Source: Enterobacter sp. EA-1 (GTDB lineage Bacteria; Pseudomonadota; Gammaproteobacteria; Enterobacterales; Enterobacteriaceae). From it: DNA of 64,000 nt. A model generated the notes under the pieces. The model was not told where the DNA came from. It made no database searches and was given only the letters and a program-made list of their open reading frames with translations. Below are positions 54,966-64,000 of this stretch, in pieces. Position numbers and translations under genes: made by a program. Each line of letters opens with the position of its first letter. Position 1 is the stretch's first letter. The stretch covers positions 2,852,001 through 2,916,000 of the forward strand of contig CP025776.1 of the NCBI GenBank assembly GCA_002886105.1, written 5' to 3'.

Positions 54966-56164
54966 ATGCAACCGGCAAAGGATTTTTAGTCTGGCTCGCG
55001 GGATTAAGCGTGCTGGGCTTTTTAGCCACCGACATGTACCTGCCCGCTTTCAGCGCCATTCAGCAAGATTTAGAGACCTCATCCGCGGTGGTCAGCGCCA
55101 CATTGAGCCTGTTTCTGGCCGGGTTTGCCGTTGCACAACTGCTGTGGGGACCGTTATCGGATCGCTATGGACGCAAACCGATTTTGTTAACCGGTCTGGG
55201 GATTTTCGCCGTTGGCTGTCTGGGAACATTATGGGTGCGGGACGCCACGCTGTTACTGGTGCTGCGTTTTGTACAGGCTGTAGGGGGTCTGTGCTGCAAC
55301 CGTAAGCTGGCAGGCGCTGGTCACGGATTATTACCCGTCGCACCGCGTTAACCGCATTTTCGCCACCATTATGCCGCTGGTCGGGCTGACACCCGCACTG
55401 GCCCCCCTGCTCGGCGCGTGGATCCTTGCGCATCTCAACTGGCAAGCGATCTTCGCCACGCTGCTGGTGATTACGCTGGTGTTGATGATCCCGGCGTTAC
55501 GCCTGAAACCGTCAGCGAAGGCCACTGCGCATGATGAGCAGCCACTGACCTTTATGGATCTGCTACGTGCCCGTGACTATCGCGGCAATGTGATTATCTA
55601 TGCGGCCTGTTCCGCCAGTTTCTTCGCCCTGGCTGACCGGCTCACCGTTCATCCTGCACGAGATGGGGTATGGCCCTCTGCGATCGGCCTTAGCTATGTA
55701 CCGCAGACCATTGCGTTTCTGGTGGGGTACGGTTGCCGCGCTGCGCTACAGAAGTGGCAAGGCGAGCGACTGCTTCCCCCGGCTGCTAAGCGCGTTTGCC
55801 CTGAGCGTGATTGCCACCGGGCGGTCGGCTTTATGCCGAACGTGTCGCTGACTGCGCTGCTGATCCCGTTCTGCTTTATGGCAATGGCCAATGGCGCCAT
55901 TTATCCCATCGTGGTTGCCCGGGCATTACGCCCATTTCCGCAGGCAACCGGTCGTGCTGCCGCGTTGCAAAATACGCTGCAACTTGGGCTGTGCTTCCTT
56001 GCAAGCCCTCGGTGGTCTCATGGCTTATCGCCACGCCGCTGCTCACTACCACCAGCGTAATGCTGTCGATGGTGTTGCTGGCGACGCTGGGATACCGTCT
56101 GCAGCGGCAACCGCATCGCGGGTATGCGAAAGAGGCCACCACACCGGCGTCTTCACGGGGATAG
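54966..56164 (+). CDS. punC: PunC (YdhC), purine nucleoside transporter (MFS)
   Basis: Major facilitator transporter; in E. coli it takes up purine nucleosides under PunR control. About 400 residues with 12 helices. Start MQPAKDF-like at 54966, then [20 protein letters not shown] and the MFS motif [18 protein letters not shown]. The last part has [20 protein letters not shown] and [19 protein letters not shown]. Breaks: about 55284-55292, 55345, 55625, 55662-55680, 55725, 55775, 55830 and 56008. Divergent from punR with about 110 bases between. Confidence 0.92.
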
Positions 56165-56465
56165 TCGCTTCGGCGATTATCTCTAAGTCACTGATTAGCA
56201 TGCTAACAGTTTTCTGTTGAATCACCTGATATTGGAAGCCTATACTAAATTTCGCTGTTTTATAAATACGATAAATATTATGGAAGTAACGGGCGTCGGA
56301 TTACGCCCGTTTCACCATGGAAGGCCTTTCGGCAAGGGTTCTCTCCCCTTCCTCTGTTCTACGTCGGATATCAGCCTCACGGCGAAAACCGTGAGATTTC
56401 TCACAAACCCGAAAAGCGTCTACGCTGTTTGAAGGTTCTGATCACTGGTTAGTGATGGAGAAGTT
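56165..56465. other. cfa upstream region
   Basis: About 300 bases without a gene. In E. coli this stretch carries two cfa promoters, one of them sigma-S dependent, and sites for small RNAs; I could not place them exactly here. Confidence 0.45.
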
Positions 56466-57621
56466 ATGAGTTCATCGTGTATAGAAGAAGTCAGCGTACG
56501 GGATGATAATTGGTTCCGTATAGCAAACGAACTGCTGAGCCGCGCCGGTATCCACAAAGTTAATGGCCCCGCAGCTTCAGATATTCAGGTGAAAAATCCT
56601 GATTTTTTCAAACGCGTTTTACAGGAAGGTTCGCTCGGACTCCGGCGAAAGTTATATGGATGGCTGGTGGGATTGCGACCGGCTGGACATCTTCTTCACC
56701 AAAGTTCTCCGTGCCGGCCTCGGAAAGCCAACTCCCGCACCACCTGAAAGACACTCTCCGCATTGCCGGAGCAAGATTATTTAATCTGCAGAGTAAGAAA
56801 CGGGCCCGGATTGTCGGTAAAGAGCATTACGATCTCGGTAATGACCTGTTTACCCGCATGCTGGATCCGCAGATGCAATACTCTTGCGCCTACTGGAAAG
56901 AGGCCGACACCCTTGACGACGCACAGCACGCTAAACTGAGGCTTTGCTGTGAAAAACTGCAGTTAAGACCGGGCATGCGTGTGCTGGATATTGGCTGCGG
57001 ATGGGGCGGGCTGGCGCAATTTATGGCGCAGAATTACGGCGTCAGCGTGGTGGGCGTCACCATTTCCGCCGAGCAACAAAAGCTGGCACAACGTCGGTGT
57101 GAAGGCCTCGGATGTGGAGATCCGCCTGCAGGATTACCGCGACATGAATGACCAGTTTGATCGCATTATTTCTGTCGGTATGTTTGAACATGTCGGGCCG
57201 AAAAACTATGCGACCTATTTCCAGCGTGGTGGATCGTAATCTCAAACCCGATGGCATTTTCCTGCTGCATACCATTGGCTCTAAACGTACCGATCACAAT
57301 GTTGATCCGTGGATTGACCGTTATATCTTCCCTAACGGTTGCCTGCCTTCCGTACGCCAGATTGCCGACGCCAGCGAGGCGCATTTCGTGCTGGAAGACT
57401 GGCATAATTTTGGTGCCGATTATGACCGCACCTTGATGGCATGGTATGCGCGTTTTCTTGCCGCGTGGCCGGAGATTGCCGATAACTACTCCGAACGGTT
57501 TAAACGGATGTTCAGCTATTATCTGAACGCCTGCGCAGGCGCATTTCGCTCGCGGGATATCCAGCTCTGGCAGGTGGTCTTCAGTCGGGGCATTGAACGG
57601 GGATTACGCGTGGCGCGATGA
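56466..57621 (+). CDS. cfa: Cfa, cyclopropane-fatty-acyl-phospholipid synthase
   Basis: SAM-dependent enzyme adding a methylene group to membrane lipid double bonds, mainly in stationary phase or acid. The start MSSSCIEEVSVRDDNWFRIA is at 56466. SAM site: VLDIGCGWGGLAQFMAQNYG; further QDYRDMNDQFDRI and HTIGSKRTDHNVDPWIDRYI. Breaks: 56641-56645 (extra C), about 56735, 56930-56945, 57096 and 57225. At about 56804 CCTGG reads CCCGG, which turns a Trp into Arg (KKRAWIVGKEH expected). It ends RVAR, 382 residues. Confidence 0.95.
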
Positions 57622-57636
57622 TCCGCGCCATAAAAG

Positions 57637-57666
57637 AAGGCCGCACGGCAAATGTGCGGCCTTTTT
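57637..57666. terminator. terminator between cfa and ribE
   Basis: AAGGCCGCAC/GTGCGGCCTT stem followed by five T; A run on the other side suits ribE. Confidence 0.85.
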
Positions 57667-57689
57667 CATTTTCCCCGTCGGGGAAGCCA

Positions 57690-58334
57690 TTACTCTTCGC
57701 TAATCGCAGCAGAGACAGCAGCAGCCTCTTTCGCCGCCAGTACGCGCTCAACGGTATCGACAACCGCCTGCGTTTGCGGATCGATTTCAATATTGACGCG
57801 CTGCCCCAGTTTTTTAGCCCCGAGCGTGGTGCGTTGCAGCGTCTCCGGATCAGGTGCACGCAGAAACGGCTGCTGGTCACTTCCCCCCACCGTCAGGCTG
57901 ATGCCGTCAATACCGATAAAGCCTTTATACAGGATGTATTTCATCAATGCCGGATCCGACACCTTGAACCAAATCTGGCGATTATTTTCCGAGGTGAGGA
58001 TTTTGACGATTTCCGCAGTGGTCATAATATGGCCAGACATCAGATGCCCGCCAATTTCATCACTGAACTTCGCCGCGCGTTCCACGTTTACCACATCACC
58101 AATGCCCAGCTCGCCCAAGTTGGTAATACGCAACGTTTCTTTCATTAAATCGAAACTAATATGACTGCCGTCGATGGCCGTCACGGTCAGACAACAGCCA
58201 TTGTTCGCGATGGAAGCACCGGTTTCGATGCCCTCAAGCATATGCTCAGGAAGTTCAACGACGTGGGTGCGGAAATTGGGTTTATCATCAATAGACACCA
58301 GTTTTGCCGTGCCCTGTACAATACCAGTAAACAT
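57690..58334 (-). CDS. ribE: Riboflavin synthase alpha chain
   Basis: Last step of riboflavin synthesis: two lumazines give riboflavin and a pyrimidine (called ribC or ribE in E. coli). Two repeated lumazine-binding domains: [20 protein letters not shown] near the start and [12 protein letters not shown] in the second half; [20 protein letters not shown] lies between. A pair of compensating slips between 57835 and 57885 garbles about 12 residues (expected [16 protein letters not shown]). ATG 58334 is the family start; the frame extends to 58355. 214 residues. Confidence 0.95.
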   Translation of the reverse strand: MFTGIVQGTAKLVSIDDKPNFRTHVVELPEHMLEGIETGASIANNGCCLTVTAIDGSHISFDLMKETLRITNLGELGIGDVVNVERAAKFSDEIGGHLMSGHIMTTAEIVKILTSENNRQIWFKVSDPALMKYILYKGFIGIDGISLTVGGSDQQPFLRAPDPETLQRTTLGAKKLGQRVNIEIDPQTQAVVDTVERVLAAKEAAAVSAAISEE

Positions 58335-60034
<1,700 letters not shown>

Positions 60035-60186
60035 GAATGGCCGTAGCCGCCAGCTGGCGGCTACTTTCACAGCGTTTTGCTCAGTTGTTCCGCAATCACG
60101 TGAATTCAGGAATAAATTTGCCATTTTCCGCTTGCCACTTCTCCGGCCTGCCGCTAATATTCGTCCCCGTTGTCAACCACAACACT

Positions 60187-60263
60187 GCGTTCATAGCTCA
60201 GTTGGTTAGAGCACCACCTTGACATGGTGGGGGTCGTTGGTTCGAGTCCAATTGAACGCACCA
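60187..60263 (+). tRNA. valV: tRNA-Val (anticodon GAC), first copy
   Basis: 77 bases including an encoded CCA end. Acceptor GCGTTCA/TGAACGC, D-arm AGCTCAGTTGGTTAGAGC, anticodon loop TTGACAT with GAC, T-loop TTCGAGT. Same sequence class as E. coli valV. Confidence 0.97.
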
Positions 60264-60275
60264 TTCCTTCTCAGT

Positions 60276-60352
60276 GCGTCCGTAGCTCAGTTGGTTAGAG
60301 CACCACCTTGACATGGTGGGGGTCGATGGTTCGAGTCCATTCGGACGCACCA
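60276..60352 (+). tRNA. valW: tRNA-Val (anticodon GAC), second copy
   Basis: 77 bases with encoded CCA, 12 bases after the first. Acceptor GCGTCCG/CGGACGC; the body is nearly identical to the first copy, with changes in the acceptor and T stems. Tandem arrangement as in E. coli valV-valW. Confidence 0.97.
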
Positions 60353-60419
60353 TTCTTAAGTTTCCTTTTCTTTATCCCGCAGCCTGAAGCAGCAGACCGC
60401 AAGCGGCCTGCCACACACT

Positions 60420-61470
60420 TTATGCCGTCAGCGTCTGCATATCGATCACAAACCGGTATTTCACATCGCTTTTCAGCAGACGTTCAAACGCCTCGTTAAT
60501 CTCGTCCATGCGGATCACTTCCGAATCAGCGGTAATATTGTGTTCGCCGCAGAAATCCAGCATTTCCTGCGTTTCGGCAATCCCACCGATGCAAGAGCCT
60601 GCGATAGAACGGCGCCCTAACAGCATCGGCACGGTGTTAACGGTAGGCTCAATGTCCCCCAACAACCCGACAAACACCAGCGTACCGTCCAGCGTCAACG
60701 TGGAAATATAGCCGTTAATGTCGTGGGTATAGGGCACCGTATCGATAATCAGCTCAAACTGCCCTTTCACTGCCTCCATCTGTTGCGCATCGGTAGAGAG
60801 CACCACATGGTGCGCTCCCGTGCGACGGGCATCCTCCTCTTTACCCGGCGAACGGGTAAACAGTGTCACTTCCGCCCCGAGCGCGTGCGCCAGTTTCAGC
60901 GCCATATGTCCTAAACCGCCCGGTGCCGATAACCGCAACTTTGGAGCCTTTTTTTCACTCCCCCAGCGACGCAGCGGCGACCAGGTGGTAATGCCCGCAC
61001 AGAGCAGCGGCGCAACAGCATCCAGTTCTCAGGAATGCGCAACACGAAATCCTGAGAACAGACAATCGACTGCGAATAGCCGCCAAACGTCGGGCGGTGG
61101 TCGTGGCGGTCAATACCGTTATAGGTCTGAATATTGCCCTCTTCGCAATACTGTTCCAAACCCTGCTTGCACGGCGAACATTCGCGACAGGAATCGACCA
61201 TACAGCCGATACCGACTAAATCACCGGCTTTAAATTTACGTACGTCGTCGCCAACCGACACCACGCGGCCGATAATTTCATGGCCCGGTACGATGGGATA
61301 CTGGCTGAATCCCCAATCGTTACGCGCCCGGTGCAAATCAGAATGGCATACGCCGCAGTACAAAATGTCGATAACCACGTCATCGGCGCGGGGATCGCGA
61401 CGCTCAAAATGAAAAGGCGCCAGCGGGCTTTATTCGACTGCGCGGCATAACCGAGGACTTTCATGGTCAT
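60420..61470 (-). CDS. zinc-type NAD(P)-dependent alcohol dehydrogenase (YahK-like)
   Basis: Medium-chain zinc dehydrogenase of about 350 residues, closest in pattern to YahK/cinnamyl-alcohol type aldehyde reductases. Catalytic zinc Cys in YCGVCHSDLH and the GHEIIGRVVSVG motif; structural zinc cysteines in DSCRECSPCKQGLEQYC. Cofactor fold GLGHMALKLAHALGAEVTLF; C-terminal ETQEMLDFCGEHNI and DVKYRFVIDMQTL. Breaks: about 61400-61420, 61010-61030 and 60930-60945. The start is 61470 or 61464 (MKVLGYAA). Substrate unknown. E. coli has ydhR after valW, so gene order changes here. Confidence 0.85.
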
Positions 61471-61617
61471 GGTCTTTCTCCGTAGATTTTTTCAGGCTTG
61501 GAAACAAGGGAACATGCCCTTGTTGTTGCATCAACACTCAGCGTCAAGTATGGCGCATTGCAGTATCTGCCGCGCAGGCGCAGGACGCTTTGCACTTTCT
61601 GTCATTGGAGAAGAAGA

Positions 61618-61640
61618 AAAAGCTCTCCGCAGAGAGCTTG
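61618..61640 (-). terminator. terminator of the ABC transporter operon
   Basis: Stem AAGCTCT/AGAGCTT; on the minus strand followed by a T-rich run. Confidence 0.7.
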
Positions 61641-61643
61641 ATA

Positions 61644-62367
61644 TCAAAGGACTTTACTCAGGAATGCGGCTGTGCGGGGGGTTGGTTGGTGCGTTGAAAA
61701 TCTGTTCCGGCGTGCCCTCTTCCTCCGGATCACACCGGTCAATGAAGATGACCCGGTCCGCCACTTCACGGGCAAACCCCATTTCGTGGGTCACAATCAC
61801 CATCGTCATCCCTTCGTTAGCCAGCGCTTTCATCACCTGCAAAACGTCACCCACCAGCTCCGGATCCAGTGCTGAAGTCGGCTCATCAAACAGCATGATC
61901 GACGGATTCATCGCCAGCGCACGGGCAATGGCCACGCGCTGTTGCTGCCCACCGGAAAGACTGGAAGGCCAGTGCGTCACGTTTATCACTCAGACCGACT
62001 TTGGCCAGCAGATTTTCCGCCAGCTCCACAGCATCCACGCGCGCCATACCTTTCAGGCTCATTGGCGCCATGATCAGGTTTTCCAGCACCGTCATGTGCG
62101 GGAACAGGTTAAAGCGCTGAAATACCATCCCGACGCTTTCCCGCAGTTTGTTCAGGTCGGTACTGGTCTCATGAATGGCATAGCCATTCACCTGTACTTC
62201 GCCTTCACTGACGCTTTCCAGCGCATTCATGCAGCGTAAAACGTACTTTTTCCGGAGCCGGATGGCCCGATGATGCACACCACTTCCTGCGGCTGGATGT
62301 CGCAACTGATACCGCGCAAGACATGACTTTCGCCGAAATGCTTATGCAAGTTATTAATGTGAATCAC
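61644..62367 (-). CDS. polar amino-acid ABC transporter, ATP-binding subunit
   Basis: GlnQ/GltL-type ATPase of about 240 residues. The likely start is GTG 62367 ([16 protein letters not shown] follows), overlapping the permease end. Walker [11 protein letters not shown]-loop [18 protein letters not shown], signature [15 protein letters not shown], Walker [14 protein letters not shown] and the H-loop [15 protein letters not shown] are all present. Breaks: about 62240-62250, 61965, 61712 and 61683 (C run one long). Corrected, it ends AAFLSKVL at 61644. Confidence 0.88.
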
Positions 62368-63116
62368 TTTTGCCAAACCTCTTTCCAGTCGGTTAACCAT
62401 CTGCGCCAGCAGGAAGGTGATGACCCAGTACACCAGTGAAATGGTCAGGTAGGGTTCCCAGTAGGTGGCATACGCGCCGGATACAGTACGGGCGGCATAC
62501 GCGAGGTCCGCCGTGCCGATTGCCGAGGCGAGTGACGAATCCTTCACAATGGCAATCGCATTGTTTCCCAGCGGCGGCAAAATACGGCGAAACGCCTGCG
62601 GCAGGATCACCTTGCGCATGGTTTTCCACCACGGCATCCCCAGCGCACGCGAGGCTTCCATCTGCCCTTTATCAATCGACTGGATCCCGGCGCGGAAAAT
62701 TTCCGAAACATACGCGCCCGCATTCAGGGTAATGGCGACAATGCAGGAGAGAAATGCGCCGTAATCGGAACGCAGCGCGCGCCACATCGCTGCTCATCAT
62801 CCCACTGGTCACCAGAATGCCGTCACGCGGATTAATAAACAGCGGTACCAGCGCAAAATGCACCACCATGATCTGCACAAACAACGGCGTGCCGCGAAAT
62901 GCGCTGACGTAAAAACGCACCGGGAATTGCACCAGATAGCGCAACACGAACTTCCACGGGCCATGCCCGGCGTGCGCCATTCTGCCGAGGCCAAGCGTCA
63001 GCCCCCAAAGCGTGCCTAAAATAACGCAGATAATGGTGCATTTGATGGTCATCCGTGCGCCCTGCATAAACAGCGGCGCATACTCCCCGGATAATCTCCC
63101 AGCGGAATGCTGACAT
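62366..63116 (-). CDS. polar amino-acid ABC transporter, permease
   Basis: Inner-membrane permease of the His/Glu/Gln/Arg family, about 245 residues. The start MSAFRWEIIQEYAPLFMQGA is at 63116 when the Dcm-type site at about 63086-63091 (CCTGG written CCCCGG on the plus strand) is repaired. Family motifs: SAFRGTPLFVQIMVVHF and AYVSEIFRAGIQSIDKGQME with the EAA loop ASRALGMPWWKTMRKVILPQ. A second slip lies near 62788. No stop is seen before it merges with the ATPase frame; an A run of four near 62373 that should be longer would supply one, so the end is approximate. Confidence 0.88.
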
Positions 63117-63186
63117 AAGTAATCCCTGGGAAAAATGACGGCTATCGAAGAGACTCACGATAGCCGGAAGAGAAAGAAAACGTTAA

Positions 63187-63956
63187 TTACTGCGCGGGCA
63201 AAGCAGGCACATTCTCGTCAAACCAGGGTTTTGTAGATTTTTTGCATAGGTGCCATTCGCAACAATCTTCTTCAGACCGCTGTTGATTTTGTCCTGCAAC
63301 GCTGTGTTGCCCTTGGCTACCGCGATCCCGAAATATTGACGCTCGAATTTGGCGTCCGGTACCAGTTTAAACTGCTTTTCCGGATGCTGTTTGATGTAGT
63401 ATTTCACGACGCCCACATCACCCACCGCGGCGCTCACGCCATCTTCAAACAGCTCCTGCAGCATCAGCGGCGTATTATCAAAGCGCTTAATGGCCGTGCT
63501 GTTTTTTCCCAACACGTCGGATACAACGATATCGCCCGTACTGGAGTTCACCACGCCGACTTTCTCCTCTTTCAGCGACGCCAGAGAGGTCACTTTCGAG
63601 GTCGCCGGGACAACAATCGACTGCTCAGCCGGGAAGTATGGCGCAGAGAAGTCCACCATCTGTTTACGTTTATCGGTAATGGTAATGCCAGAAATAATGA
63701 TGTCGCGATCGCCGGAACCCGGTGGTCGCGAAGATCCCTTCCCATGGGGTGTTGATCAGCTTGATATTGAAGTTTTCTGCTTTCGCGATGGCTTTAATGA
63801 GGTCGATATCGAACCCTTCCAGCTGTTTCTGGTTATTTTCGAACTCGAACGGACGGTAAGTACCGCCTGCACCGACAACGTAAGTTTCCTGAGCGGCAAA
63901 CGCACTGCTGGCCAGCGCGGCAAAAGACAACCGGCCTGAATCCATTTCTTAAACAT
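63187..63956 (-). CDS. polar amino-acid ABC transporter, substrate-binding protein
   Basis: Periplasmic binding protein of the GlnH/HisJ family, about 250 residues, first gene of the operon. Signal peptide MFKKWIQAG...ALASSAFAA (slip near 63925). Ligand-domain motifs: TYRPFEFENNQKQLEGFDID, GITITDKRKQMVDFSAPYF and NGTYAKIYKTWFDENVPA. Breaks: about 63716-63722 (CCTGG on the coding strand written CCACCGG) and 63223-63227 (extra base at a CCAGG). The ligand is not clear from sequence; basic amino acids or glutamine are candidates. Confidence 0.88.
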
Positions 63957-64000
63957 ACAACCACCTTTTTATGCAGATTATATGCATAAAAATACATATG
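63957..64000 (-). promoter_or_regulatory. 5' region of the ABC operon
   Basis: Contains GGTGG (ribosome site) about six bases before the start codon and an AT-rich tract with repeated TGCATA; likely promoter, no operator assigned. Confidence 0.4.

Overview
The window is a 64-kb stretch of an enterobacterial chromosome (family Enterobacteriaceae; the Enterobacter/Kosakonia/Klebsiella side seems likelier than Escherichia, but I cannot name a species). Gene order follows the E. coli K-12 region from fnr/ogt through the terminus-proximal tus gene to mdtK and the valV-valW tRNA pair, almost gene for gene, and protein sequences match E. coli family members closely. A Tus gene with a Ter site in its promoter shows that the segment lies in the replication terminus half of the chromosome.

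Layout. 1-2.3 kb: an SOS-type umuD start with a LexA box, smrA, and ogt with a structured leader. 2.5-8.8 kb: fnr, uspE, transhydrogenase pntAB and ydgH. 9-13.9 kb: ydgI, ydgC, rstA-rstB and tus. 13.9-21.3 kb: fumC, fumA, manA, ydgA and add. 21.4-29.5 kb: ydgJ, blr, cnu, ydgK and the electron-transport operon rsxABCDGE, followed by nth. 30-36.9 kb: a CopD/HemJ-like membrane protein, dtpA, gstA, pdxY-tyrS-pdxH and mliC. 37-42.7 kb: anmK, slyB, slyA and the efflux set ydhIJK. 42.7-47.6 kb: sodC, ydhF, ydhL, nemR-nemA-gloA and rnt. 48-51.1 kb: an omptin outer-membrane protease, grxD, mepH and sodB. 51.2-60 kb: ydhP, ynhF, purR, punR/punC, cfa, ribE and mdtK. 60.2-64 kb: two tRNA-Val genes, a zinc alcohol dehydrogenase and a polar amino-acid ABC transporter that departs from the E. 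coli order.

Reading frames are broken in most genes, but the protein segments on either side of each break still align with one intact family member and catalytic motifs are preserved. The breaks cluster at places where the expected codons demand CCAGG or CCTGG, the Dcm methylation site; at 17 places CCAGG is written as CCGAGG. The rest are mostly homopolymer length errors. I therefore read these as consensus errors of an unpolished long-read assembly of a Dcm-positive strain, not as gene decay, and give each gene its full span as CDS with break positions noted. Genes that are uninterrupted as written include smrA, nth, the CopD-like gene, anmK, ydhL, ynhF and both tRNAs.

Functionally the segment holds redox and stress housekeeping: oxygen sensing (fnr), NADPH supply (pntAB), SoxR reduction (rsx), superoxide and electrophile defence (sodB, sodC, nemRA, gloA, grxD), DNA repair (ogt, nth), B6 salvage (pdxY, pdxH), purine control (purR, punRC) and envelope functions (slyB, mliC, mepH, cfa, blr). 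I found no clearly novel multi-gene system. The most notable departures are the omptin gene where E. coli has lhr, the missing folM, a HemJ-like gene after nth, and an unexplained structured element upstream of ogt.
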